A DNA stretch of 64,000 nt from Antarcticirhabdus aurantiaca (GTDB taxonomy: Bacteria; Pseudomonadota; Alphaproteobacteria; Rhizobiales; Rhizobiaceae). The notes under the pieces were generated by a model, which saw only the letters and a program-made list of their open reading frames with translations, did no database searches and was not told the origin of the DNA. A program made the position numbers and the translations under genes. Of this stretch, positions 17,630 through 26,404 are shown in pieces. The stretch is taken from the NCBI RefSeq assembly GCF_009765365.1, contig NZ_VTOM01000007.1, forward strand, positions 124,001 to 188,000. Direction: 5' to 3'. How positions within the stretch are numbered: the first letter of the stretch is position 1; every line of letters starts with the position of its first letter.

Positions 17630-17917
17630 GTGCCGATGCAAAAGCAAAAGGTCGATCCCGGGTTCGAGCGCATGATCGGTGGATACGGGCTGACGACGGC
17701 CCAGATCCTCTACCGAATGCCGGACCACCCGACGTTCCTGCAATCCTTCTCCTGGCAGTTCGAGGACGTGGCGCCGGACTATCCGCGTCTTCATCGCTTC
17801 CTCGATCACTGGAAGCGCGAGGTCGAAGCGGCGATCCACTCCGTGCGCGTCAGCCATTCCCGGCTGATCAAGCCGGCGGAGGTGCGCTTCGCGCGCGAGC
17901 TCGGCTGGCTGCAGTAA
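17630..17917 (+). CDS. usg: Usg family protein
   Basis: A 95-residue soluble protein of the alphaproteobacterial Usg family. The family pattern is complete: GYGLTTAQILYRMPDHP, LQSFSWQFEDVAPDYPRLHRFLDHW and HSVRVSHSRLIKPAE. Early annotation linked Usg to tryptophan genes by position, but a biochemical role is not established. GTG 17630 is selected because GAGG stands 7 bases upstream. ATG 17636, two codons later, is the alternative. It is transcribed alone between divergent and unrelated genes. Confidence 0.9.
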   Translation: MPMQKQKVDPGFERMIGGYGLTTAQILYRMPDHPTFLQSFSWQFEDVAPDYPRLHRFLDHWKREVEAAIHSVRVSHSRLIKPAEVRFARELGWLQ

Positions 17918-17997
17918 CCGGAGCGGCGACGGAAACTTTTCGTCGCAGCACGCGAAAGGGCGGCGTCAAGCGCGTCTGTGCTGCTAGATAGGCGTCG

Positions 17998-18789
17998 ATG
18001 GCCATCGACTCCGATCTGCAACCCTTTCGCACCCGCGCCGCCCGCCCGCTCGTTCCCGGCGGCGCGGCGTCGCGCCGGCAGGCGGCGATCGGCCTGACGC
18101 TGTTCGCCCTGATCCTCGGGGGCTGGGTCGCGATCCACCTCTTCGGCGTCTTCGCCTTCCGCTTCACGCCCGCGACGGCGCTCCTCGCGCCGGTCCTGAT
18201 CGCGCTGCAGTGCTGGCTGACGGTCGGGTTGTTCATCGTCGCGCACGACGCGATGCACGGCTCGCTCGTGCCGTTCCATCCGCGCGTCAACGAGGCGATC
18301 GGCCGGTTCATCCTGATGATCTATGCGGGCTTCGGCTGGCGCCGGGTCCTGTCCGCCCACATGGCGCATCACCGGGCACCCGGCACGCCGGAGGATCCCG
18401 ACTTCTTCACGGACGATCCCGAGCACTTCTGGCCCTGGTATCGCACCTTCTTCCGGCGCTATTTCGGCCTGTCCTCGGTGCTCTTCGTGTCGAGCGTCGT
18501 CACGGTCTACATCCTCGTCCTCGGCGCGAGGGTCGAGAACGTCGTCCTGTTCTACGGCATGCCCTCGCTTCTGTCCTCGCTGCAGCTGTTCTTCTTCGGC
18601 ACCTACCTGCCGCACCGGCACGATGAGGACGGCTTTCTCGACGAGCACAAGGCGCGCTCCAGCGGCTTCGGCTGGGTCGCCTCGCTCGCGACCTGCTTCC
18701 ATTTCGGCTACCATCACGAACACCATGCCCACCCGGCGACGCCCTGGTGGGCGCTGCCGGCTCGCAGACAGGAGGGCCAGTCCTCATGA
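17998..18789 (+). CDS. crtW: Beta-carotene ketolase CrtW (fatty acid desaturase fold)
   Basis: Adds 4-keto groups to beta-ionone rings to make canthaxanthin or, with CrtZ, astaxanthin-type pigments. The 263-residue membrane protein has the three His boxes of the di-iron desaturase family: HDAMH (83-87), HMAHH (121-125) and FHFGYHHEHH (234-243). It has four or so hydrophobic segments and a C-terminal PWWALP motif typical of CrtW. It is translationally coupled to crtZ by an ATGA overlap. Genes for phytoene synthase, desaturase and lycopene cyclase are not in the window, so the precursor must come from elsewhere. Confidence 0.93.
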   Translation: MAIDSDLQPFRTRAARPLVPGGAASRRQAAIGLTLFALILGGWVAIHLFGVFAFRFTPATALLAPVLIALQCWLTVGLFIVAHDAMHGSLVPFHPRVNEAIGRFILMIYAGFGWRRVLSAHMAHHRAPGTPEDPDFFTDDPEHFWPWYRTFFRRYFGLSSVLFVSSVVTVYILVLGARVENVVLFYGMPSLLSSLQLFFFGTYLPHRHDEDGFLDEHKARSSGFGWVASLATCFHFGYHHEHHAHPATPWWALPARRQEGQSS

Positions 18790-19277
18790 GCCTCGCCGCC
18801 AAGATCCTGCTCGTTCTCGGCTCCTGCGCCTTCATGGAGTTCTTCGCCTGGTTCGTGCACAAGTACGTCATGCACGGCTGGGGCTGGAACTGGCACCGCT
18901 CGCACCACGAGCCGCACGACGACGCGCTCGAAAAGAACGACCTCTACGCCGCGGTCTTCGCGGTCATCGTCGTCGGACTGTTCTGGATCGGCGCGGCCTA
19001 TTGGGAGCCGCTCTGGTGGATGGCGCTCGGCGTCACGCTCTACGGGCTCCTCTACTTCATCGTCCATGACGGGCTGGTCCACCAGCGCTGGCCGTTCCGC
19101 GCCACGCCCCGCAAGGGCTACGCCAAGCGCCTCGTTCAGGCGCACAAGCTCCATCACGCGACGCATGGAAAGGACGGCGCCGTGTCGTTCGGCTTCCTGT
19201 GGGCCGAGGAGCCGCGCAAGCTCAAGTCGCGGCTGAAGCGCATGCATGGCCGCGCGATCGAGGAGCCGGCGGAGTAG
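18786..19277 (+). CDS. crtZ: Beta-carotene 3-hydroxylase CrtZ
   Basis: Hydroxylates C3 of beta-ionone rings, giving zeaxanthin or, with CrtW, adonixanthin and astaxanthin. The 163-residue protein has the sterol-desaturase-type His clusters: HKYVMH (about 25-30), HRSHHEPH (37-44), HDGLVHQRW and HKLHHATHGK, with four hydrophobic segments. Start ATG 18786 overlaps the crtW stop. A REP-like inverted repeat follows at 19302 and may stabilise or end the crtWZ transcript. Confidence 0.94.
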   Translation: MSLAAKILLVLGSCAFMEFFAWFVHKYVMHGWGWNWHRSHHEPHDDALEKNDLYAAVFAVIVVGLFWIGAAYWEPLWWMALGVTLYGLLYFIVHDGLVHQRWPFRATPRKGYAKRLVQAHKLHHATHGKDGAVSFGFLWAEEPRKLKSRLKRMHGRAIEEPAE

Positions 19278-19301
19278 GCCTTCTGGCAATGCGCCGAAAA
19301 G

Positions 19302-19464
19302 TCTCCCCTTTCCCGCTGGCGGGAGACGGTCCCGGCAGGGGGATGAGGGTGGCGGCGAAGCCGCAATGGCGGCGCGTCGAATGTTCTTCGCTTGGCCGCT
19401 TGCGCGGCCGACACCCTCACCCGGCGCTTCGCGCCAGCCTCTCCCGCAAGCGGGCGAGGGGAAG
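19302..19464. repeat. Long imperfect inverted repeat, REP-like intergenic element
   Basis: About 163 bases between crtZ and radC with nested complementary arms. On the left are CTCCCCTTTCCCGC..GCGGGAGA, CCCGGCAGGGGGATGAGGGTG; on the right are CACCCTCACCCGG, CTCTCCCGC..GCGGGCGAGGGGAAG. A shorter GCGGC-rich hairpin lies between. Whole-element folding would place the ends together. The pattern resembles dispersed palindromic elements of alphaproteobacterial genomes. No second copy is seen in this window. Confidence 0.75.
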
Positions 19465-19484
19465 CAGCGCCTGGTCCGGAACGC

Positions 19485-20201
19485 TCAGAAGAGCTTCAGG
19501 CCCTTCAGGCTCGCGTGCCCGTCGCGGCCGATGATGATGTGGTCGTGGACGGTGATGCCGAGCGGCTTGGCCGATTCCGCGACGAGGCGGGGCATCTCGA
19601 TATCGGCGCGCGAGGGAGTCGGGTCGCCGGAGGGATGGTTGTGGACGAGAACCACGGCCGTCGCCGAAAGCTCCAGCGCGCGACGGACCACCTCGCGGGG
19701 ATAGACCGGCGTGTGGTCGACGGTGCCGGTCTGCTGCACCTCGTCGGCGATCAGGGCGTTCTTCTTGTCGAGGAAGAGGATGCGGAACTGCTCGCGCGGC
19801 TCGTAGGCCATGGCGGCGCGGATGTAGTCCATCACCGCCGCCCAGGACGAGAGCACCTCGCGCTTGCGCACCGCGGCGCGCATCGCGCGCTGGTTCAGCG
19901 CCGCCGTCACGGCGAGGTCCAGCGCCACGGCATCCTTGACGCCGGCCACCTCGGCGAGGCGCTCGGGCGGCGCGTTCAGCACCTCGGCGAGCGAGCCGAA
20001 GCGCGCGATGAGCGCCTTGGCGATCGGCTTCACGTCGCGCCGCGGGATCGAGCGGAACAGGTGAAGCTCGAGAAGCTCGTAATCGGCCAGGGCCACCGCG
20101 CCGGCCTGGCGGAAGCGCTCGCGCAGGCGTTCGCGGTGACCGCTGACGTGATCGTCGGCGGCGAAGGCTTCGTCGAGGCCGGGAGGAGGCCGCTCGCTCA
20201 T
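19485..20201 (-). CDS. radC: RadC family protein (JAB/MPN domain)
   Basis: A 238-residue protein with an N-terminal helix-hairpin-helix region (about residues 40-105, with [14 protein letters not shown]) and a C-terminal JAB1/MPN metalloprotease-like domain. The metal motif is [14 protein letters not shown] (about residues 187-200) with an upstream Glu-containing strand. RadC was once called a DNA repair protein, but its biochemical role is unproven. It follows map by 22 bases on the same strand, so both are likely on one transcript. Confidence 0.94.
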   Translation of the reverse strand: MSERPPPGLDEAFAADDHVSGHRERLRERFRQAGAVALADYELLELHLFRSIPRRDVKPIAKALIARFGSLAEVLNAPPERLAEVAGVKDAVALDLAVTAALNQRAMRAAVRKREVLSSWAAVMDYIRAAMAYEPREQFRILFLDKKNALIADEVQQTGTVDHTPVYPREVVRRALELSATAVVLVHNHPSGDPTPSRADIEMPRLVAESAKPLGITVHDHIIIGRDGHASLKGLKLF

Positions 20202-20223
20202 GCGGGCCGCGACTCGCAGCGCG

Positions 20224-21081
20224 TCAGGCGGCCGCGCCGGCGAGAAAGGCCGGGTCGATCACGATGCCCGGCGTGTCGAGGCCGCCCGGCGAGAAGGTGA
20301 AGACTTCCACGCCGGTTTCGGTGACGCCGACCGTGTGCTCGTACTGCGCCGAGAGCGAGCGGTCGCGCGTGACCGCCGTCCAGCCGTCGTTCAGCACCTT
20401 CACGTGCGGGCGGCCGAGATTGATCATCGGCTCGATGGTGAAGATCATGCCGGGCTTCAGCTCCGGTCCTTCGCCGCGCCGGCCGTAGTGAAGGATGTTC
20501 GGCGCGTCGTGGAAGAGGCGGCCGACGCCGTGGCCGCAGAAGTCGCGCACCACGGAGCAGCGCTCGCCTTCGGCATAGTCCTGGATCGCCGCGCCGATGT
20601 CGCCGACGTGGCCGCCCGGCTTCACGGCCCGGATGCCGAGCAGCAGCGACTGGTAGGTGACCTCGCACAGCCGCTCGGCGGCGCGCTTGATCTGGCCGAC
20701 GGGATACATGCGCGAGGAATCGCCGTGCCAGCCGTCGACGATGAAGGTGACGTCGATGTTGACGATGTCGCCTTCGCGCAGGGGCTTGTCGTTCGGCATG
20801 CCGTGGCACACGACGTGGTTGATCGAGGTGCAGACGCTCGCCGGGTAGCCGCGATAGTTCAGCGTCGCCGACACGGTGTCGTGCGCCTTGGCGAAGGCGA
20901 CGACGTGGTCGTCGATGGCGCGGGTGGTGATGCCGGGCTTCACGATCTCGGCCAGGCTGTCGAGGCAGCGCGCCGTCAGCTGGCAGGCGCGGCGCATCGC
21001 TTCGAAGCCGGCCTCGTCGTAGAGGCGGATGGCACCGGTGTTGCGCGTCGGGGCGTCGGTGGCGTCGACGTAGGTCGTCAT
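20224..21081 (-). CDS. map: Methionine aminopeptidase, type I
   Basis: Removes the initiator methionine from nascent proteins. The 285-residue protein has the pita-bread fold and its five metal ligands, visible in HGMPND (substrate His), [22 protein letters not shown] (two Asp), [12 protein letters not shown] (His), TIEPMINLG (Glu) and [14 protein letters not shown] (Glu). ATG 21081 is taken as the start. A longer reading to 21177 adds a basic segment that is not conserved and has no ribosome binding site. It is upstream of radC with a 22-base gap. Confidence 0.96.
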   Translation of the reverse strand: MTTYVDATDAPTRNTGAIRLYDEAGFEAMRRACQLTARCLDSLAEIVKPGITTRAIDDHVVAFAKAHDTVSATLNYRGYPASVCTSINHVVCHGMPNDKPLREGDIVNIDVTFIVDGWHGDSSRMYPVGQIKRAAERLCEVTYQSLLLGIRAVKPGGHVGDIGAAIQDYAEGERCSVVRDFCGHGVGRLFHDAPNILHYGRRGEGPELKPGMIFTIEPMINLGRPHVKVLNDGWTAVTRDRSLSAQYEHTVGVTETGVEVFTFSPGGLDTPGIVIDPAFLAGAAA

Positions 21082-21221
21082 GGCGGCGGCGATCGTCCGG
21101 TCTCGGCGAGGGGATCGAGGGTGCCGGACACACTCGACCGCAAGCGCTCGTTCAAAAGCTTGCCCGTGATGTCGCATCGAACCGCCCGCGCTTCAAGTGC
21201 GGGGCGGCTCGGCCTCCGGCT

Positions 21222-23057
21222 TCAGGACTTGCGGCGCACGTAGGACCCCGGCGCTTCCTCGATGGCGTTGAGCCGGCCGCCGCCGGGCTCGCGCGAGGGC
21301 ACCTGCTCGCCCGACTGGGCCGCCACCCAGGCGTGCCAGTGCGGCCACCAGGAGCCCGCCGTTTCCTCCGCCCGGAGCAGCCAGTCCTCGTAGGGCGCCT
21401 CGGCGTCGGGGGCCGGGCCGGTCCAGAACTGGTACTTCTTCTTGTCCGGCGGGTTCACGACGCCGGCGATGTGGCCGGAGCCGGTGAGAACGAAGGTGAC
21501 CGGCGCGCCGAGAGCGAGGCTGCCCTCGTAGACGCTGCGCGGCGGAGCGATGTGATCTTCCTTGGTCGCGAGATTGTAGATCGGGATCGTCACCTTGGAC
21601 AGGTCGATGCGCTGGCCGTCGATCTCCATGATCCCGCGCGACAGCCGGTTCTCCAGGTAGCAGTTGCGAAGATAGAACATGTGGTTCGTCTTCGGCATGC
21701 GCGTCGCGTCGGCGTTCCAGTACAGGAGGTCGAAGGGCAGTGGCTCCTTGCCCTTCAGGTAGTTGTTGACGAAGTAGGGCCAGATCAGCTCGCCCGAGCG
21801 CAGGAGGTTGAAGGCGGCCGACATCTGCGTGCCGTCGAGGTAGCCCTTGGCCTCCATGACCCTGTCGAGAAGGGCGAGCTGCGCCTCGTCGACGAAGACC
21901 TTCAGGTCGCCCGCATGGGTGAAGTCGATCTGCGTCGTCAGGAAGGTGCAGGAGCGGATGCGCTCGTCGCCGCGCTCCTTGAGATAGGACAGGCTGGCGG
22001 CCAGCAGCGTGCCGCCGACGCAGTAGCCGATGAGGTTCGCCTCGCGCTCGCCCGTGGAGCGCTCCACCGTGTCGAGGCCGAAGGCGATGCCGTCGCGGAT
22101 GTAGTCGCCCCAGCCGAGCTTCGCCTGCCGCTGATCCGGATTGACCCAGGACACGACGAACACCGTGTGACCCTCGCCGACGGCCCAGCGGATGAAGCTC
22201 TTCTGCGGGTTGAGGTCGAGGATGTAGAACTTGTTGATCCAGGGCGGCACGATGAGGAGCGGGCGCTTGAGCACCGTCTCGGTGGTCGGCGTGTATTGGA
22301 TGATCTGGCAGACGTCGTTCTGCGCGATCACCTTGCCCGGCGTCACCGCCATGTCGCGGCCGACCTCGAAGCGGCTCGCATCCGACTGGCGCAGCTTCAG
22401 CGTGCCGCGCCCCGCCGCGATGTCCTCGGCCAGCATCTTCATGCCGCGCACGAGGTTCTGCCCGTTGGCGGCGACCGTTTCGCGGTAGAGCTCGGGATTG
22501 GTCGCGACGAAATTGGAGGGGGCGAGGGCGTTGCCGATCTGCTTGACGTAGAAGGCGGCCTTGTGCCGCGTGTGCGGGTCGAGCCCGTCGGCGCGCGCGA
22601 CGAGGTCGTCGGCCCATCGGGTCGTCAGAACGTAGACCTGCTTCAGCGTGTCGAAGAAGAGGTTCTCGTTCCAGTCCTTGTCGGCGAAGCGCTTGTCGCC
22701 GCGGGCCGGCTCCATCGGATCCACGGGCGCTTCGCCCGCGAGACGTCGGATCGAGTTGTTCCACACGTTGAGGTAGCCGGAAAACAGCGCCGTCTGGGCC
22801 TCGAGGACCCGGCTCGGATCGCTGATCCAGTATTCGGTGACCTTGGCGAGCGTCTGGGCGACTTCCACCGCGGAGAGCGGCGAGGGGTCGACGTGCTCGC
22901 CCCGCTCGCGCGGCTCGACCCAGGCCGAGGCGGCCTTGCCCATGTGCTCGATCATCTTGGCCATGTTGAGCGCGAAGGCTTCCGGATCCTTCACGACATA
23001 GGCGTCGGGACCCGGTTCCGACCCGCGAGCATCGCCCGTTCCGTCCGCAGCGGCCAT
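21222..23057 (-). CDS. phaC: Class I poly(3-hydroxyalkanoate) synthase PhaC
   Basis: Polymerises 3-hydroxyacyl-CoA into PHA storage granules. The 611-residue protein has a PhaC N-terminal domain (about 90-260) and an alpha/beta hydrolase core with lipase-like box GYCVGG (catalytic Cys near residue 344), Asp in TKEDHIAPP (near 500) and His in GSGHIAGVVNPP (near 529). Length fits class I enzymes that need no PhaE or PhaR partner. No phaA, phaB or phasin gene is adjacent. It is divergent from the lipoprotein gene at 23256. Confidence 0.97.
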   Translation of the reverse strand: MAAADGTGDARGSEPGPDAYVVKDPEAFALNMAKMIEHMGKAASAWVEPRERGEHVDPSPLSAVEVAQTLAKVTEYWISDPSRVLEAQTALFSGYLNVWNNSIRRLAGEAPVDPMEPARGDKRFADKDWNENLFFDTLKQVYVLTTRWADDLVARADGLDPHTRHKAAFYVKQIGNALAPSNFVATNPELYRETVAANGQNLVRGMKMLAEDIAAGRGTLKLRQSDASRFEVGRDMAVTPGKVIAQNDVCQIIQYTPTTETVLKRPLLIVPPWINKFYILDLNPQKSFIRWAVGEGHTVFVVSWVNPDQRQAKLGWGDYIRDGIAFGLDTVERSTGEREANLIGYCVGGTLLAASLSYLKERGDERIRSCTFLTTQIDFTHAGDLKVFVDEAQLALLDRVMEAKGYLDGTQMSAAFNLLRSGELIWPYFVNNYLKGKEPLPFDLLYWNADATRMPKTNHMFYLRNCYLENRLSRGIMEIDGQRIDLSKVTIPIYNLATKEDHIAPPRSVYEGSLALGAPVTFVLTGSGHIAGVVNPPDKKKYQFWTGPAPDAEAPYEDWLLRAEETAGSWWPHWHAWVAAQSGEQVPSREPGGGRLNAIEEAPGSYVRRKS

Positions 23058-23126
23058 GTCAGTCCTCCCGATCCCAACGCCCGTTCCGCGTCCGGTCCGC
23101 CTTGCGGCTGTTATCGGACGGGATCA

Positions 23127-23135
23127 TGCTATAAT
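23127..23135 (+). promoter_or_regulatory. Extended -10 promoter element TGC-TATAAT
   Basis: A perfect TATAAT with an upstream TGN extension in very GC-rich surroundings. No well-spaced -35 is evident, as TTGCGG lies 22 bases upstream. It would drive the lipoprotein gene at 23256 with a leader of about 110 bases. Confidence 0.5.
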
Positions 23136-23255
23136 GGCGCTGATCGATCGCATTGACGAGGCGTGCCGACAACTACCCGGACGAGAAATCCGAACCCCAA
23201 GGTTCGGACCGTCCTCGAGGCGTAGACAGCACGACCCCGAACCGGAGCGGACCGA

Positions 23256-23666
23256 ATGGCCCAGCGCGCCACGCCCATCCTGCTTGTTCTCGCCGGCGCC
23301 TCGTCGCTCGTCCTAGGCGGCTGCCAGGGCTTTCCCGGCGAAGAGCCGAATCAGGCGCTCGCGAGCTACAACGCGCGGCTGGCGCGTCCGGCCTCGGCGC
23401 AGCGGCTCGACGAGAACGGCTTTCCCCTGCTCGGCGCCTATCCCACGGCCGCCGCACCGCAGCTCGACAACGCGACGGTCGCCAACGAGACCGCGCGCCT
23501 GTCGCGCCGCTCCGTCGGCAACACGAGCGGCAGCCAGCGGGCGCGCTACGACGCCGCGATCCGCAACGCGGCCGCCGTGCGCCAGCAGCAGCGCCTCGCC
23601 ATGGACCGAGCTCTGTCCGGCACCGGGGCCGCTCAGGCAGGGGCGCCCCGCACGCCGGCGAACTGA
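23256..23666 (+). CDS. Predicted lipoprotein, hypothetical
   Basis: A 136-residue protein with a lipoprotein signal peptide. A hydrophobic core of about 16 residues ends in the lipobox LGGC (Cys at about residue 23). The mature part is polar, with an Ala/Arg/Gln-rich helical C-terminal half and no domain I recognise. ATG 23256 has GGAG about 8 bases upstream. It probably resides in the outer or inner membrane leaflet facing the periplasm. It is about 80 bases before the aminotransferase gene and may share its promoter. Confidence 0.75.
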   Translation: MAQRATPILLVLAGASSLVLGGCQGFPGEEPNQALASYNARLARPASAQRLDENGFPLLGAYPTAAAPQLDNATVANETARLSRRSVGNTSGSQRARYDAAIRNAAAVRQQQRLAMDRALSGTGAAQAGAPRTPAN

Positions 23667-23750
23667 CTGCGCAGAGCCTTAGCGAGACAACGAGCCCCTG
23701 ACTGCGGGCATTGAAGCGGGCGCCATCTGAGCGTCCCGAGGTCTGATTCG

Positions 23751-24971
23751 ATGACGGAAGAATTTCACAAGGTCCGCCGCCTGCCTCCCTACGTGTTCGA
23801 GGAGGTCAACAAGAAGAAGGCCGCGGCCAGAGCCAAGGGCGTCGACATCGTCGACCTCGGCATGGGCAATCCGGACCTGCCGACCCCGAGCTTCGTCGTG
23901 GACAAGCTCTGCGAGGCGATCCGCGATCCGCGCACGCACCGCTACTCCGCCTCCAAGGGCATCGCCGGGCTTCGCCGCGCCCAGGCCGCCTATTATGCCC
24001 GCCGCTTCGGCGTGAAGCTGAACCCGGACACGCAGGTCGTCGCCACCCTCGGCTCGAAGGAAGGCTTCGCCAACATGGCGCAGGCCATCACCGCGCCGGG
24101 CGACGTCGTGCTCTGCCCGAACCCGACCTATCCGATTCACGCCTTCGGCTTCCTGATGACCGGCGGCACGATCCGCTCGATTCCCGCCAAGCCCGACGAG
24201 GACTTCCTGCGGGCGATCGACCGGGCGGTGCGCCACTCGATCCCGAAGCCCATCGCGATCATCCTGAACTATCCCTCGAACCCGACCGCCTACGAGGCCG
24301 ACCTCGACTTCTACGCCGAGGTGGTGAAGTTCGCGCGCGAGAACGAGATCATCATCCTCTCGGACCTCGCTTATTCCGAGATCTTCTTCGACGGCGCCCC
24401 GCCGCCCTCCGTGCTCCAGGTGCCGGGCGCGATGGACGTGGCCGTGGAGTTCACCTCCATGTCGAAGACCTTCTCGATGCCCGGCTGGCGGGTCGGCTTC
24501 GCGGTCGGCAACGAGCGGCTGATCGCGGCGCTCGCCCGCGTGAAGTCCTATCTCGACTACGGCGCCTTCACGCCGATCCAGGTCGCCGCGACGGCGGCGC
24601 TGAACGCCGGCGACGAGGCGATCGAGGAGGTGCGCTCGGTCTATCGCCACCGCCGCAACGTTCTCGTCGACGCCTTCGGGCGCGCCGGCTTCGAGGTGCC
24701 GCCGCCCTCGTCCACCATGTTCGCCTGGGCGCAGATCCCCGAGCGCTATCGCCATCTCGGCAGCCTGGAGTTCTCCAAGCTCCTGATCGAGAAGGCGGAA
24801 GTGGCGGTCGCACCGGGCATCGGCTTCGGCGAATACGGCGACGACTACGTGCGCATCGCCCTCGTCGAGAACGAGCACCGCATCCGGCAGGCCGCGCGCA
24901 ACATCAAGCGCTTCCTTGCCAGCGAACGGGAAGACGGGCAGAAGGTCGTGGCTCTCGGCGGTCGCCGCTGA
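23751..24971 (+). CDS. PLP-dependent aminotransferase, class I (AlaC / LL-DAP aminotransferase-like)
   Basis: A 406-residue fold-type I aminotransferase. It shows VDLGMGNPDLPTP at the N-terminus, the NYPSNPTA loop (about residue 174), the SDLAYSEIFFDG strand and the PLP lysine in SMSKTFSMPGWRVGF (near residue 240). Family knowledge points to glutamate-pyruvate aminotransferase AlaC or related LL-diaminopimelate aminotransferase-like enzymes. It stands 38 bases before hom, an arrangement I know from other alphaproteobacteria, suggesting a role in alanine or aspartate-family amino acid synthesis. The exact substrate is not proven. Confidence 0.9.
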   Translation: MTEEFHKVRRLPPYVFEEVNKKKAAARAKGVDIVDLGMGNPDLPTPSFVVDKLCEAIRDPRTHRYSASKGIAGLRRAQAAYYARRFGVKLNPDTQVVATLGSKEGFANMAQAITAPGDVVLCPNPTYPIHAFGFLMTGGTIRSIPAKPDEDFLRAIDRAVRHSIPKPIAIILNYPSNPTAYEADLDFYAEVVKFARENEIIILSDLAYSEIFFDGAPPPSVLQVPGAMDVAVEFTSMSKTFSMPGWRVGFAVGNERLIAALARVKSYLDYGAFTPIQVAATAALNAGDEAIEEVRSVYRHRRNVLVDAFGRAGFEVPPPSSTMFAWAQIPERYRHLGSLEFSKLLIEKAEVAVAPGIGFGEYGDDYVRIALVENEHRIRQAARNIKRFLASEREDGQKVVALGGRR

Positions 24972-25008
24972 GGGCGCGTCCCTCGACACGATTCTTTCGC
25001 GAGAAGAC

Positions 25009-26322
25009 ATGGCCACTCCCTTGCGGCTCGGCATCGCCGGCCTCGGAACCGTCGGCGGGGCGCTCGCGCGCCTCGTCGAAGCCAAGCGCGACGCGCTGGA
25101 GAAGCGCGCCCAACGGCGCATCGAGATCGTCGCCGTTTCGGCGCGCGACAGGATGCGCGAGCGCGGTTTCTCGACCGAGGGTATGGCCTGGCACGACGAT
25201 CCGGTCTCGCTGGCGAGCCACGCGGAGATCGACGCCTATGTCGAGCTCGTCGGCGGCTCGGAAGGGGCGGCGCTCGAATCGGTGAAGGCGGCGCTGAACC
25301 GCGGGATCCCGGTGATCACCGCCAACAAGGCGCTGCTCGCCCATCACGGCGTCCAGCTCGCCAAGCTCGCGGCCAAGAAGAACTCGACGATCCTCTTCGA
25401 GGCGGCGGTGGCCGGAGGTATCCCGGTCATCAAGACCATGCGCGAGGCGCTGGCCGGCAACGAGGTGGCGCGCGTCTACGGCATCCTCAACGGCACCTGC
25501 AACTACATCCTGACGCGGATGGAGAAGGAAGGCCTGACCTTCGCCGAGTGCCTCGCCGAGGCGCAGCGGCTCGGCTATGCCGAAGCGGACCCGACCTTCG
25601 ACGTCGGCGGCTTCGACGCCGCGCACAAGCTGGCGATCCTGACCTCGCTCGCCTTCGGCTGCGAGATCGACCTCGATTCGATCTTCATCGAGGGCATCTC
25701 CAACGTCGCCATCGAGGACATCGAGGCGGCGGCCGAGCTCGGCTACCGCATCAAGCTCCTGGCGGTGGCGCAGCGCACCGATACGGGCATCGAGCAGCGC
25801 GTCCACCCGACCATGATCCCGACGAAGTCTGCGCTCGCGCAGGTCGACGGTGTCACCAACGCGGTGGCGATCGATTCGGACCTTCTCGGCTCGATCCTGC
25901 TCGCCGGCCCCGGCGCGGGCGGCAACGCGACGGCCTCGGCGGTGCTCTCCGACGTCATGGACCTCGCGATCGGCTCCGTCACGCCGACGCTCGGCGTCGC
26001 GCCAGCGAATCTGACGCCCTACAAGCGGGCGCGGATGCGCGCGCACGAGGGCGGCTACTACATCCGCCTGTCGGTGCTCGACCGCGTCGGCGCCTTCGCC
26101 TCGATCGCGCGGCGCATGGCGGAGAACCAGATCTCGCTCGAATCGATCGTCCAGCGCCGCCGTGATTCGGACGGCGCGGAGAGCGACGTGGCGCCGGTCG
26201 TGCTCATCACCCACGAGACCACGGAAGCCGCCGTGCGCAAGGCGCTCGACCTTGTTTCCAAGGACGGGCACCTCAAGGGCGAGCCGCACATGATCCGCAT
26301 CGAGGATCTGTCTCGCGACTGA
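25009..26322 (+). CDS. hom: Homoserine dehydrogenase
   Basis: Reduces aspartate semialdehyde to homoserine, the branch to threonine and methionine. The 437-residue protein has an N-terminal Rossmann motif (LGIAGLGTVGGALARL), a catalytic core with NKALLAHHG, GIPVIKTMREAL and GILNGTCNYILTRM (about residues 160-175), YAEADPTFDVGGFDAAHK, and a C-terminal ACT domain (about 350-430) for threonine feedback. The start ATG 25009 has GAGAAG just upstream. It likely forms an operon with the preceding aminotransferase and possibly glpX (82 bases downstream). Confidence 0.97.
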   Translation: MATPLRLGIAGLGTVGGALARLVEAKRDALEKRAQRRIEIVAVSARDRMRERGFSTEGMAWHDDPVSLASHAEIDAYVELVGGSEGAALESVKAALNRGIPVITANKALLAHHGVQLAKLAAKKNSTILFEAAVAGGIPVIKTMREALAGNEVARVYGILNGTCNYILTRMEKEGLTFAECLAEAQRLGYAEADPTFDVGGFDAAHKLAILTSLAFGCEIDLDSIFIEGISNVAIEDIEAAAELGYRIKLLAVAQRTDTGIEQRVHPTMIPTKSALAQVDGVTNAVAIDSDLLGSILLAGPGAGGNATASAVLSDVMDLAIGSVTPTLGVAPANLTPYKRARMRAHEGGYYIRLSVLDRVGAFASIARRMAENQISLESIVQRRRDSDGAESDVAPVVLITHETTEAAVRKALDLVSKDGHLKGEPHMIRIEDLSRD

Positions 26323-26404
26323 TCGACACGAATGGATGGCGGCGTTGCCTTTTCGCCGCCGCCGGTCATAAGTCTCGCGACCCTTCGCGAAAGGACAGGC
26401 TTTC

